DNA from: Isoetes taiwanensis
Taxonomy: Eukaryota > Streptophyta > Lycopodiopsida > Isoetales > Isoetaceae
Length of the DNA: 64,000 bases
Direction of reading: 5' to 3'
Assembly (NCBI GenBank): GCA_021234155.1
Contig: JAJEKV010000067.1
Location: forward strand, 4,457,279 to 4,521,278
Part shown: positions 1-11,467 of the stretch, one piece after another
Layout: each line of letters starts with the position of its first letter
Numbering within the stretch: the first letter of the stretch is position 1
Notes under the pieces: model-generated
Told to the model about the DNA's origin: nothing
Seen by the model: only the letters and a program-made list of their open reading frames with translations
The model's database searches: none
Program-made: the position numbers and the translations under genes

Positions 1-2230
1 GGGCACGCTGCCCCCTGGCGGGTCATAGAGTCGCCGCAAGAAATCGCTCCCACCGCCTGTGTGTGATGTCCCCTCAGAGGGCTGGCCGGGCTCAAGCACT
101 CTGCGCCAAAAGGTTCGAGGATGAGTGTCCAGCAGGCGAACATCTCCCCGATGTTTGGAAGGTACCGCGCCTTTGTGTCCCTTCAGATGGGCGCCATCGG
201 TGGTGGCTCGCAAGCCGGTACTGGATCCGCATCGTGACGGAGCTGCCGCTATGTTCTTTACAAACCGCGATCAAACCATCGGTTACGCTGAATGTTGCTG
301 ACCCCGAAGCGGCGACTGGCCCGCCAGCACTTGGCCCGCCGCATCCCCGTAATAGCGGTCACCGGTCTCGGCTCGCTGCTCTAGTGTGGAGGTTCTAATT
401 ATCGAGGGCGCCCATGAGCATCTCGGCAGAGTCCCTCTGCCTGCTCATAATCGAAGTCTCAACCGAGGACGGTGAGGGGGCTGGCATAGTAGGGGGTTCG
501 GGCGCGCTCGCCAAACCAGGTCCAAATAAAGTGGGAGGTGATCCGAGTCGACCTCCTCATCCCCTATCGCCTGTGCCCACGAGGAAACGGACCGATGAGA
601 TGCATATCTTGCGCAACTACAAGCACATAGTCCACCACACTAGACCCTCCCCCCGATTGTCCCGTCGCATGTGCACTTTGGCGAATCGGGCCACCGTGAA
701 AGGCCATTGCAAATTATCAAGTCAAAAATGCCACATAGCAGGAGCAATCGTCACAAAGCGAAAGTGACCCGGCCGCCATCCGACAGCGTGGCGGGCTACT
801 ATACGGGCGAAGCCGCAGGACATCGTCGGCCGAGGGGGTCAAGTCGCTGTGGGGCTGCTCTACCCGCGCTGCGTGCATTGAAATCTCCAAGAAGGACGAA
901 TTTACCCAACTGGCTGATGCCGCCAGATGTCATCATATAGATCGACATACGGGTCCATCCTATCCCGAGACGGGGGTGGCTGCGATAGAAGGTGCCGTCA
1001 AGCGTGAGGGAAATAACAGCGCCGTAAAAAGAGGGTTGCCACCGGTATTATGCACACGAACCCGTGGTACGGGTTGTTCGCCTTCCTCGGAGGGTAACCG
1101 AATGTGCCAAGGTTGTCCGTAGTAGCAAGCCACTCCCCCATGACCCCGTATCTGTCATTGTATTGAAGACCGAGAAATGTTGGTAACCGGCAAATCGTAG
1201 CTCGCGCCCAAAGATGCTCCCATGTCTCCATGAGGAAGATGAGATCCATACCGCCGCCACGGAGTTCAGATCCCCCCCCTACGCCAAGGGAAGCCTCGAC
1301 AATTCCATGAGACCACCCGAGGCACAATTTCTATTTGTCAGTAGGGATGGTATGCGCAAAACCGAGTCAGGGGGAGGACGGAAGAGAGGCCGAAAGTGGA
1401 GAAGTAGATGGAGCGGAGGCAGCATGTGGTCGAGAGGGCGTGGGCCGCGAGGGAGCGGGGAGTAGGAGCAGGAGAAGGGGGCCGCGGGTAGTAGAAGCGA
1501 GCGGGGCGGCGTGCGGTTTGCGGGTTGGGGCCGCGGGTCCGCAGCAGATAGCGGCCGCCGGAAAATGTGCATCCCGCCGAACCAATCCCTCGCGGCACCT
1601 GCTGGCGTAATGCCCTCGACCCCCGACAAGCTCCCGCCTCGTGCCTCCCATTTGCACGGGTGTGAGGTCCCGTCCACGCATGAGGATGTCCCCTTCAACA
1701 TCGCCCCCGGGCGCAATATGGCATCACGCACTGCATCCGCAACCGTGAATATGACAATGCGTCACGCCCGGCGCGCCGAGCCCCATGCCGGGCTGCTCGA
1801 GAAATGTGAACTGCCTCGGGAATGTCATCCCATCGAGAATGTGTGTTCGGATGTGGTGGGCGCAGACTCTCCCCCGCTTGCTCGCATGCCTCGAACTACC
1901 GACAGGGCCTCTCCGCCAAGGCCTCGAGTTCTCGCGGCCCGCGGGTCCAAGGTGGGCGAAGGCCGGGTCCCGTGGGGGGGGTGGTGGTGGTGGGCGGGAT
2001 GGCGTGGAGTGACCGGAGTGTGGGCGGGATGCATGGAGTGGCTGGAGAGCGGGGCAAAGAAGCGCGGGGCGCGGCCGCCGGAGGTGGGAGGCCGCCCGGG
2101 CGATATGGCTCTCGAGCCGCTTCTCGCCCCGTGGAAGCCGGGAGGACGCTCTCTTGCGGTTGCGCAGCCTGGAGCTTTCTTCTTTGCTTCGAGGGCGAGG
2201 GCTTGTTATTCCCGTCTTACTCTGAAGATC
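1..2230. other. GC-rich block, no recognised gene
   Basis: This stretch is much richer in G and C than the rest of the window and ends rather abruptly near 2230, where AT-rich DNA begins. Several open frames cross it on both strands (the longest on the plus strand is 1511-2314), but overlapping open frames in many phases are expected in GC-rich DNA and none has a domain I recognise. A G-run-rich segment lies at about 1970-2050. The texture resembles a ribosomal intergenic spacer or a GC-rich promoter/CpG region, but I see no rRNA sequence or polymerase I start signal, so identity is open. Confidence 0.5.
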
Positions 2231-2640
2231 CTGAAGGTAATACGGCTATGCGCAACAATGTTCTTAAAGCAGTTTTTATTTTTTGACCTCTATAAAAACT
2301 TCCGCGTTTTTTAAAGGTTTTATGGGCCCAAAATAAAATTGCATTCTTTTACCTTTGCTTTATTGGACATATTTGCGCGTAGCCTACCAAAAGTAAATCG
2401 GAGCTCTTTGCTATTAGAAACTATTAAGTTCAAAAGTACAGATATCATAGCTATTTTGCCATGCAACTCCGAGAAAAACATTATTTTAGAGGTTAAGATA
2501 TATAAAAATTCTATATAGATAAATAAGGCTTGATTTTTTGATTTTTCTAAGGATTTTTATTTTTAAGATTTTTAACGGATTTTTTAGCGTATTTTTATAT
2601 AAAATCGGACTTTTTCCAAAATTTTGTGCTTAAAAGCGTT
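2231..2640. other. AT-rich spacer
   Basis: Very AT-rich sequence with homopolymer T runs between two GC-richer blocks. No gene, RNA or repeat recognised. Confidence 0.5.
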
Positions 2641-3250
2641 TTTAAGCGTCACCAGTTTGGCTGTGCTGCTCGATGCCATGGTGGTGGTACGCCTCTACCC
2701 TCCCCGGCCCAGAGAGGGCGGTGACCATCGTCTCTGCATTGGCGCTCCTCTCTGTGTCATGGTGTCGGTGATGAACCGCGAGTCACAAGAAGCGGGCGCG
2801 TGCCGGCGACCTCTGCGCGCTCGGTGTGCAAGGCAAGGCCATCTTCCACATCACGGCGTCGCGGTCCTCCAAGCTCGTGATACGGTTCTTCTCAACCCCG
2901 ATTTGCCTTTTGAGCACATGGGATGCCGAGGACTCCATCTCCACTGCCATGCCGGCCAAAGGGCACTGTTAGCCTCAATACGAGCACTGTTAGCCTCCAT
3001 TCCCGCTTTGACGTGGCTCCAATTCTCTGCCGAGGCAGGAGTTCCTATGTGGTCTGAGCAATTAATCCCTTCCGGCCGGGCTGGCCTCGCTGAGGGGGCC
3101 TTAGCCTTAGCCCGAGCCTCCTTCTTCATGGAGGATGACTCTCCCCTGTCCATGATGGCTGATCGGGACCGTTTGTGCGGCGGGCCCTCGCCTTGGGTTT
3201 CCCAGGCCGGCCCATCTTCTGTGGCCATGGGTGAGTGGAGATTCATATAG
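2641..3250 (+). other. GC-richer block with unrecognised open frame(s)
   Basis: An open frame of about 208 codons covers 2624-3250 and a second plus-strand frame covers about 2775-2990. Neither has a motif I can name. The second frame reads more like ordinary protein (it includes GVQGKAIFHITASRSSKLV) but it is short and ends at a stop within the block. It may be a decayed exon or a chance reading of GC-rich DNA. No function is proposed. Confidence 0.25.
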
Positions 3251-4140
3251 GTTCAGTTTGCTTGTGCTTCAACTTTACCATTAAATAATGCAATTCTAGC
3301 AACCAACTAATTAAGATGAGGATGTTCTGGCTTCTTGAATGATCATAAGCCATGTGGACCAGCAATGGAAGGAAGGAAGGAAGAAAATTTTAACGTCCAC
3401 GGAACCCAATCGGGTTATGGGAAACAGATATAGCAGTCTATCTTTATTTTTCATAGTTCTAGCTTTTTATATTTGTTTTTCATTCTTTTGCATTGCTTCC
3501 ACAACTTGAGAAGATAAAAAATACAAGTTTTGAGTTCACCATTCAATACATAGGTTTATGAAATCCATGGAACGCCAGACTCTAACAGATAACTTGGAAT
3601 GAACACTAGAAAGTTTATGCTAAACCTCAAGATCGGGAGCATTGATTATTTTTAATGAATAGATTAGCTCATGAGGTGCTTATATCCCCGCAATTGAAAC
3701 CGAAATTGATTAACATGAGGGAGTTCTTAATTTTAAAAAAGAAGGTGGACCGTAATGGTTTTTGTAATAATCTAACTTTTCTTGATTTCTTGAAAACAAA
3801 CGCTATGGCTTTTTTACGTGTTTGTTTTTGGGGTGATTCCATATCGTGGTAACTTTTCATAATGTGATTTTTTTGCGGATGACTTTGAATCATTTTACTC
3901 CTATATAGACATAAGTTATCATTCACTTGTAATTGAAAAAATAAAAGAAAATCAAAACCTCATCATCAAGGCTAATGGACATTTTTCTTAGATAAAGCAA
4001 GTTGTCTAATACTTATATTCAAAATTTTGGGTCAAAATTCATTTTCTACAAAAGTTAGAGATTTGATTTGGGAACAGCTTTCTGGAAACCAGTATTGGTT
4101 CACAGAAGACAAGCAGCAGTTTTGACCCTGTCATGTTCAA
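3251..4140. other. non-coding spacer
   Basis: AT-rich sequence with only short chance frames. Nothing recognised. Confidence 0.4.
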
Positions 4141-4189
4141 ACAACCCTATCTCCCTTCTCAGACCTCGGATTGAGGTGCAGTTTTTTGT

Positions 4190-4416
4190 GTCTTACTCTC
4201 TAAGACGTTAAACTGCCATACCCAAGGTCACGGGTTCAACGCCTCGTTGTGAAAGTAGCCATGCAATGTAAAGTTGGTGGGGGAAGGACCCACTTCAGCA
4301 ATGTAAAGTGGTGGGGGCAGGACCCATCTGGGTGTGTTGTAAAGTGTCACATGTCTGATAGGACGCTGCCTTGTGGCGTGACGTTAAAATCTCTTCTTCT
4401 TCTTCTTCTTCTTCTA
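4190..4416 (+). mobile_element. probable SINE-like retroelement
   Basis: The segment contains a polymerase III B-box-like sequence (GGTTCAACGCC at 4233-4243), an internal partial duplication (GTAAAG followed by GGTGGGGG and GGACCCA, twice) and a 3' end made of repeated TTC/TCT triplets at about 4390-4416. A B box near the 5' end and a simple T-rich tail are typical of plant tRNA-derived SINEs. A convincing A box is not visible and I cannot define target-site duplications, so this stays tentative. Confidence 0.4.
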
Positions 4417-4845
4417 ACTCGTGTAGAAAAATACAAAAATAATGAAAAAAATCATAAAAATCATCTTACCGAGACAGTTTTACTTTATCTAAACATGTAG
4501 CGAAACAGACTTGACCCCCTTGGGTTTACCTAAGTGTAACTCTCATGAATGGGGACCAATAGATTTTTAGGTATTTTTCCCATGCAATGTGACTGCTATA
4601 TATTAACATATAAGAAGGGTTTGACTGATTATTGAACCTTTGATTTTATATGAATTTTAAAGCAAATAGTGCAAATGCACCTTTTCTGGTTCACCATGTG
4701 ACGACTCTAGTGTTAAAGACTTTGTGGCATTAGGACTTTGCAGCATTCACTTTGTTAGTATTGATGATATCTCATGATCCCTTCCTCAAACAACCCTACG
4801 CATAAGTTCTGTTTCAAACTTAGCAATTATGCCATAGTGAAGGGC

Positions 4846-5072
4846 CACTTCATTTATGTTTTCTATTTATCATGAAGACAACATCCTTAAGCCCCAATGT
4901 GTAGGACGTTAAAACTTAGGGCAAGCTTTTTCATGTCAAAAACATTGTGCCAAAAAAAGGTTTCATTTATGTTTTCTATTGATCATAGAGACAACATCCT
5001 TGAGCCCCAATGTGTAGGACATTAAAACTTAGGGCAGGCTTTTTCATGTCAAAAACATTGTGCCAAAAAATG
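4846..5072. repeat. tandem duplication, two units of about 115 bp
   Basis: Two consecutive copies of a unit containing GAGACAACATCCTT, CCCCAATGTGTAGGAC and TTTTTCATGTCAAAAACATT lie side by side with only a few substitutions. No coding content. Confidence 0.85.
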
Positions 5073-6085
5073 GTGCTTGGCAATGCCAAGCACCTTGGTC
5101 TAGTAAATATAGGCGTATAGGAAATGGGTGCTCTAAATGTAATAAGTGCCCTAAGCATAAAGTTGCAACTACATATCATTATAGAAACAAACTTATGATG
5201 GAAAAACCTTCATCCTCCATTGTGGGATAATTGGGCATAGCGTTAAATTCCAATTTCATAGGGATGCCTTTGACCAAGCCTAGCAATGCTGAACAAAAGT
5301 AGGAAACCCGTTACTGAATTTCACATCCCTCATAAGTTTCATAGAAAATATTATACTATGCGTTCTCAGCTGATATTTGCAATTAGGCAAATTTTACATA
5401 TTTTCACCTACAAAAGGGTATAAGATATTCTTAAATTAAGGTTTTTTTGGTATGTAGCTTGCATATTTCATCATTTTATTTTAACCTTTGACATTTTTAA
5501 CAACCCATTGACCACCTTAATGTATTGTATCATGCCTAATTGGAAGTAAAAGTAAGATTGCTGGATATGGTCAACACAATCTGGTCAAGTGTTGAAGTGA
5601 CCAAGGAAGCATTGTAACTCTTTGAAGACATTGTAACTTTTCACACGTATACTCTATGACTGTCGCTTGAAATTCAATCAAAATGCAATGTTTGAGATTC
5701 AATGTTATGGGAATTGCCTTTGACGATTTTGCACAGGGTTATATTTCATATAACCTTTATTTATATTGTTTAGACAATAAGATGTCATATTTAAATACAT
5801 ACAAAATGGTGATTTATTGAACCATGTAAAAGAGGGTGCACATAAAAGAACAAAATCCATGGCCTCAGGAAGATTTGCATGCAACTCTTTTTCCAAGAAA
5901 AATTTGCACTACAAATGTCTAAATGTCTTGCTTCACACCGAAGCCGCGACATCTTCAATCAACAGCTTATGAAGGCTGCCACAAATTCATCACAATTACT
6001 TCAGAACATGCTATTCTACCAAAGATTTCTGAAACCTGTAAACCCTATAGCTCGATAACAATCTCTAGCGTTCAGGCATTGTATC
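5073..6085. other. non-coding spacer
   Basis: AT-rich sequence with no supported gene. Short open frames have no recognisable protein features. Confidence 0.4.
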
Positions 6086-6089
6086 TTGG

Positions 6090-6216
6090 CCCTCACTAAC
6101 TCAAACTAAAAACTCTACTATGCTCCTAAAGGAGAATAGTAGTTGTCTTGTCCCTCACTAACTCAAACTAAAAACTCTACTATGCTCCTAAAGGAGAATA
6201 GTAGTTGTCTTGTCTT
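6090..6216. repeat. tandem duplication, two units of about 62 bp
   Basis: The unit running from CCCTCACTAACTCAAAC to GGAGAATAGTAGTTGTCTTG occurs twice in direct succession and is almost identical, which indicates a recent local duplication. Confidence 0.85.
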
Positions 6217-7241
6217 TTAATTTATGTTGCAGTGCAGCTCTGTTGGATCTTCAAAAAACTCATGCTTTAGCAAGCAAAATGCAATTAAAGTATTAATGAA
6301 GTGATTAAATCAAGTGTCCGACAACCTCTAGAAGTTCACGAAAAAGGTGATGAAATAGTCTCGAAAATGCACCATCTGATACAGGCTTCTTGATTCCACT
6401 ATATGCCATCTAGAAAGATGACACTACACGCATGAGGAAATGTAAAGAAAACTCAAATAGGAATATCTTGCTTTTATAATTGATGGGACTTGTCATGATG
6501 TCATGATGCAGATTTTAAGTGGCACTTTCAAGGGGGAGCTTGTGGGACCCTAATGCTAAGAAATGAGTATTTGCTTGAAATGAGAAATTTACCTTGGTAG
6601 GCTCTTATAAGAACAGAAGATGGAACCTTTGAAAACTGCTTGAGTTCATATCTGAGCCTGCCAGCTCCATTGCTGATTTAGTCACGCCTTCTTTTTCAGC
6701 TCACTCAACATTAGAAACTGTTAAGTTCGTCTCCTTACAATATCATAATACCATCTCCAGCCCTTCAGAAGATGAGATCTACTAAGGTACTACTACAATG
6801 GAATCTTAGTCCTTTATTCAGTTTAACCAAACATGAAGATAAAGAAAAAGACAGAATTCACTGTGTACAGAATTCCAATAATGGGTTCAGATAAATTTAA
6901 CCAAACATGAAGACAAAAAAGACTCTGTAAAAAATTCTAATTATGGGCTCAGATAAATTTAGGTTCACAATCCAGCTTTATCCAGAATCATTAGAATCAT
7001 CCAAGCCGATCTGAAGAAGAGGAAAGAATGAATAGCAAGGAATAGAAAAGAATAGAGTGAAAAGGTTTAGGGTTTAGCATGAAAAAAGGATCAAATATGA
7101 GAAAGAAACCTGACAATTTTGTTCAGCTTGGAACACCTGAGAATGTAGACCTGCGCACAGTTCTACTGTATGTAACGATTCTGTTGGACGATCTGGAGCA
7201 ATAATGCAGCTTAGAGCACCTGAAAATGGAGACTTGCGCAC
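6217..7241. other. non-coding spacer with a diverged duplication near 6830-6960
   Basis: AT-rich sequence. A unit containing TTTAACCAAACATGAAGA and GGGCTCAGATAAATTTA-like sequence is repeated once with divergence at about 6830-6960. The last nine bases (7233-7241, CTTGCGCAC) are the left target-site copy of the adjacent Mutator-like element. Confidence 0.45.
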
Positions 7242-7264
7242 CGATGGTTCTAAGTACGCCCGAT

Positions 7265-7553
7265 TCGGGTTGGCCTCCCACGGAAACCCTTCCGGGTTTT
7301 AATGGAAACCCTTCCGGGTTTTAGTGGAAACCCTTCCGGCTTTCCATGGAAACCCTTCCGGGTTTTAGTGGAAACCCTTCCGGTTTTCAATAAAACCCGG
7401 AAGGTTTCCATGGAAACCCTTCCGTTTTCCGTAAATTGAAAACCCGGAAGGGTTTCCACTAAAACCCGGAAGGGTTTCCATGGAAAGCCGGAAGGGTTTC
7501 CATATTGGAAAAGCCGGAAGGGTTTCCATGGAAAGCCGGAAGGGTTTCCACAA
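7265..7553. repeat. left subterminal foldback array of element 1
   Basis: About a dozen copies of the motif GGAAACCCTTCCGG or its complement are packed here, with direct orientation on the left and inverted orientation on the right, so the array can fold on itself. Spacers such as GTTTTAGT and TATTGGAAA separate the units. Proteins predicted through it simply repeat the motif and are not genes. Confidence 0.9.
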
Positions 7554-7827
7554 AATTATTTTTTTTTAAATATTTACACACGTGAGCCTTTATGGCTCAC
7601 GCCTTTCCACGGGGCCCGACATTAAGGCGCCGACGCCCATCGGCGACGCCACTCAAAATTCAAATTTTGAGTGGAAACCCTTCCCGATTTCCTTGCATGA
7701 TGGAAATTAGGGTTTGCACAGGAGGAGGAAAACAGGTTAGGTTTCCACACGAGGAAAATACGTTAGGTTTCCACATGCAGCTAGAAACTCCATGGGGTAA
7801 GATTAACTAAGAATTGAGACCAGCTTT

Positions 7828-7905
7828 AATCTCAAAAATTCTGGCACTTAACACCCAATATAACATGATCTCAAAAATTCTGGCACGTAACACCCAACAT
7901 AGCAT
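7828..7905. repeat. short direct duplication inside element 1
   Basis: CTCAAAAATTCTGGCAC followed by TAACACCCAA and then ATA/CATA occurs twice, about 36 bp apart. Confidence 0.75.
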
Positions 7906-9641
7906 GCCTCTTGCAAGGTACAAATTATGGGAAGTCCTGGTTTTAGATCATGGTTCTTTCGGTCAAATTATTTTGTTATCAAAGCTTAAAATTGAATTGA
8001 ATTGAAGGCGTGCAAACATATTGAAGTTTTAGAACATGGAGAGCCAACATTTTCAGTAGCAACGTTTGGACAGTGAGACCAAGTCCAAATCGAATTAGAG
8101 AGTGCTCTGTTTTGTTATTAAGTTCTAGAAATGTAACCAGAAGTATGAACTCAAGTGATAACTTAAAGCATGCAAACAATTATCAATTCCTTTAATCAAT
8201 TTTTTGCCTTCATTTTCAGGTTTGAGCCATGAAGAAAGAAGCTTAAATTTCACTTGTATATCCATAAATACCATGCAAATAATAAATGAATAAAGAAGTG
8301 AGTAACATGGAATCCAGGAACTTTACCATTTTCTGTAGCCATTTTCTGTAAACAACTGTACATAGAAGGGTTGCCTTTACCATTTTACCATTTTCAGTAA
8401 ACAACAATCTGTACATAGAAAGGTTGCGAAGCTATCAAATCGCTTTGAAATAAAGAGACTAAGAATCAATCTCATTCCTCTTTGTGAACCATGAGGCTCT
8501 CAGCGAGAAGTATGATCTCAAGTCATAAGTTAAAGCATGTAGATTTTTTTTAGCTCTTTAAATCAATTCTTTGCCTTTACTTCCAGGCTTGAGCATAACG
8601 TTTGCATATTGGAGAGCCACAAAGAAAAGGGCTTGAATCCATAAATGATATATCCACAAATACCCTGTATCAATGTCAAACTAATGAATGAATATAGAAG
8701 TAAATGAACCAGCACGGATTACCTTGCCCAAGCGCAGCATAGCCAATAAACATCCTCTGTGCTGACCCGAAGTACGAAATCATTTTCTTGCTTTATCTTG
8801 TCGGGCAAGGCAGACGCAGTCGAAGAAAACCGTCACAGAAGTGTCTAGGTTGCAAGGCCGATAGCTTGCCACGGCTTGCATCAGGACAGGGCCACTGCCA
8901 GGATTTAGTCTCACCGGAATGCCAGAATGCCTCGTTTCAACAAAAGCTTGAAGGTTGGACCCGAAGACCGAAGACCGACACTTCAATGGCGCAGGATATT
9001 TGAAGATCCACGACAGGCACAGGGATCTCCAGAAGATCCGCTATCCTCCTATTGATTGTGTAATTTTTTCGCCGGACTATGCCGTTGTTACAAGCTTTGC
9101 AAGAAGCTTAAGACTGAAAGGAGGAACCAATGGTAGCCCTAAATCCGTCTCTGTTGGCAATAAATCGGCCATTATTTCTGTAAAGAAGATCAAATATTAG
9201 GACCTTCCATAGATTTCAATCCAGAAGAAGATGTGTGCGGTACATTGCAAGAGAAAAGCTTACGAAAAACATGAATATAAAAGAAAATCTCGCCTGACCT
9301 CCGAACCTATAATATGCTATAGCAAAACCTCTGCCAAATATAAAAGAAGAAAGAAAGAAACCTCTGCTAAATACTAAAAGGGGCTTTGAATCGCACCTTA
9401 CGGCAGCAAATCATAGGTGAAGCTCCAATGAAGCTCTAGCAGTAGCAGATCCACTCATTTAGCCACAGCCGAAGCTCGAGCGCCACTGAAGCAAAATCAT
9501 TTCAGAAGCAAAATCGTCGGAGAAGAGGAGGTGAGAGAAAAAAGATCCTTCCTAAAAAGCCTCTTTAAAATTAGCCGTAGGAATTTAATTCTAGTCATTA
9601 ATTACGGGTGGATATCTTCACCCAAAAAAATCTAGTTTCAG

Positions 9642-9737
9642 TGGAAACCCTTCCGGGGTTCTAATATGGAAACCCTTCCGGGGTTCAATGGAAATCCGGA
9701 AGGGTTTCCACATAAAACCCCGGAAGGGTTTCCATTA
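9642..9737. repeat. right subterminal foldback array of element 1
   Basis: Two direct copies of GGAAACCCTTCCGGGGTT are followed by two inverted copies of CCGGAAGGGTTTCCA-like sequence. This is the counterpart of the left array and sits just inside the right terminal inverted repeat. Confidence 0.88.
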
Positions 9738-9787
9738 ATTTATTTAATAACCCCAATCGGGGGGAGATAGTGTGAGCGCTTGCGCAC

Positions 9788-11437
9788 GGTTATTGTATAA
9801 CCCAAGAATGGCCCAAGAAAAATTGGAGACCTGCACATGAAGAGCAATCGAAAGAGCATTAAAGAGCAATTGAAAATCAAAGAAAAGATTAAAAAGCCTC
9901 CAAAGGAACCAATTTGCTCCTCCATAAATGAACGGGTTTGTTCCTCCATAAATCTCTGCCAAAGCCCAATGCTGGAGAAGAAATCCCCGTGTTATATGAG
10001 ATCTGCCTGACCTTAAAACAATAAAATAATCTTAAATCGACCGACTCTTGGATGAGATGAGGTTTACCCAAAATCCTTACCTTCAAGGAAACATCTTGCA
10101 AACTGGATTATCCTGGAGTGCAGAAGCATATACATAGAGTGGAAGCTACAATAGGAATAAATATAAACCGCAGATTGAACGCATCGAGTTACCTCGTCAA
10201 AATCCGCTTGAAGAACCTTAAAATGCTTTAAAAATCGCTTCAAGATGCTGATTGATGGGGAATGCTATTGCTTGCTAGCTCTACCTTTCCTATTAACCTA
10301 AAACCCTACATGAATCCTTGATCAAATTGGCATTACTGCAGATCTACTTACTTAAAAAGTTTCTGGGGTTCTTTGCTGATTTTTTTCCGGCGTTACATTT
10401 GACAAAAAAGTGGTTTTCCGGCCAAAGCCTGTTTTTCCAGCTATCTTTTCAATTTTTGTTATGCCCGCTAACAGCTAACTTCTCGGACGGTGGATCTAGC
10501 GTTGATGATGGCTGGTGGGCGGTGGTTATGGCTTTATGGTGGGTATGGCGTTACGCTTGGCGATGGTAGTCGTATTTCCAGTCTCAGAGGTTATGGCACT
10601 TGCGCTTCTAGCAATGCTTATTTTCTTATTTCCATCTCTCTGATCTGTTTTATTTCAGATGAATCGTTCTAAGGAGTATGGTGATGGCCCTTGAAGACTT
10701 GGCAGCTATACGGACCCTTTCTTCACAGATAAGGATTCATTGCTGAAGATTTAATCCACGGCATGCATTAACTTCTTCATTTCTGTGATTTCGTAGTAGA
10801 GGACCGAAATAATGGAGTATGTGAACCTGGTAATTTTGGGTTTCCGGCCAAAATTGTTTCTTTCCCCGATGGGGGAAATAACGCTCAGCAGGGGTTTTGC
10901 CGTTTCTGAAGGAGAGTTAAAGGTGATAACGCTAGGCTCGAGATTAACACCTGATTCAACATGCAGAGCCAGTTGCAGATCAGATTCAACATGCAGAGCC
11001 AGTTGCAGATCGTTTGTTTACAGGATTGAAGAACGATTTTTTTCCTTTGCGCATCTTGGTAAGCAGGTTTATCTCAGTTTTTTCGCTCAATAATCTTTCT
11101 CAAACTACTGGGCATTGGCCGAATTTAAGAGGAGGGATTTCACTTCTTTGCATCCTTTGTGTTTTGTGTTGCAGATGACGGAACTTCTATTAATGTAAAG
11201 GTATTGTATCTGGACTTTGCAGGAAAGGAGCTCCCCCTAATTGCCTCCATCGATATCTTAGATTTCAACATGCCCTCCATAAATCAGGATTTGGCTGTGC
11301 AGCTTCACAAGGAGGAGCTAGAGGTTACCCTCAACCGCTCTCTTGAATATTTGTATTTCACTTTTCTTCTCTGATCTTTTATCTCTTCTTAGGGTGAAAA
11401 AGATATAATGAAGCTGCATGTTCCTGTTAAGAATATA
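9788..11437. other. spacer with a possible exon and a 29-bp duplication
   Basis: No complete gene is visible. At 11175-11374 a plus-strand frame opens right after a plausible acceptor (TTTTGTGTTGCAG) and reads protein-like sequence (DDGTSINVKVLYLDFAGKEL and onward). It could be an orphan exon of an unrecognised gene. Just upstream (about 10950-11010) the sequence GATTCAACATGCAGAGCCAG plus TTGCAGATC is tandemly duplicated. Confidence 0.35.
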
Positions 11438-11467
11438 CTAGTAAACGTGTGCCCGGCGTTGCCGGGC
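11438..11467 (-). repeat. Helitron 3' end, left arm of palindrome
   Basis: Reading the minus strand: hairpin GCCCGGCAACGCCGGGC (7-bp stem, 3-nt loop, 11451-11467), nine bases, then CTAG (11441-11438) followed by T. This is the standard Helitron tail. A degenerate second tail (ACATTTACTAG) lies about 150 bp inside the arm. Confidence 0.88.

Larger units (their letters stand above)
7242..9778. mobile_element. non-autonomous Mutator-like (MULE) foldback element 1
   Basis: A 9-bp direct repeat, CTTGCGCAC, flanks this 2.5-kb segment (7233-7241 and 9779-9787), the usual target duplication length of the Mutator superfamily. The ends are imperfect inverted repeats: the left starts CGATGGTTCTAAGTACGCCC and the right, read inward, starts CGCTCACACTATCTCCCCCC. 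Both continue into GATT-GGGTT. The same terminal sequence borders the element at 38147-41467, which supports a real family. Inside each end lies an array of GGAAACCCTTCCGG and its complement. No transposase frame is visible, so it needs a helper. Confidence 0.82.

Noticed and set aside
1511-2314. 267-codon open frame in the GC-rich block
   Set aside because: Several overlapping frames on both strands are equally open in this GC-rich DNA, and the protein is rich in Gly/Arg/Pro without any domain.
4190-4260. Functional tRNA gene
   Set aside because: Only a B-box-like word is present; no cloverleaf or A box can be drawn, so a SINE is the better reading.
7250-7553. CRISPR-like repeat array
   Set aside because: The repeated motif is present in both orientations with irregular short spacers and sits inside MULE ends; the sequence is eukaryotic.
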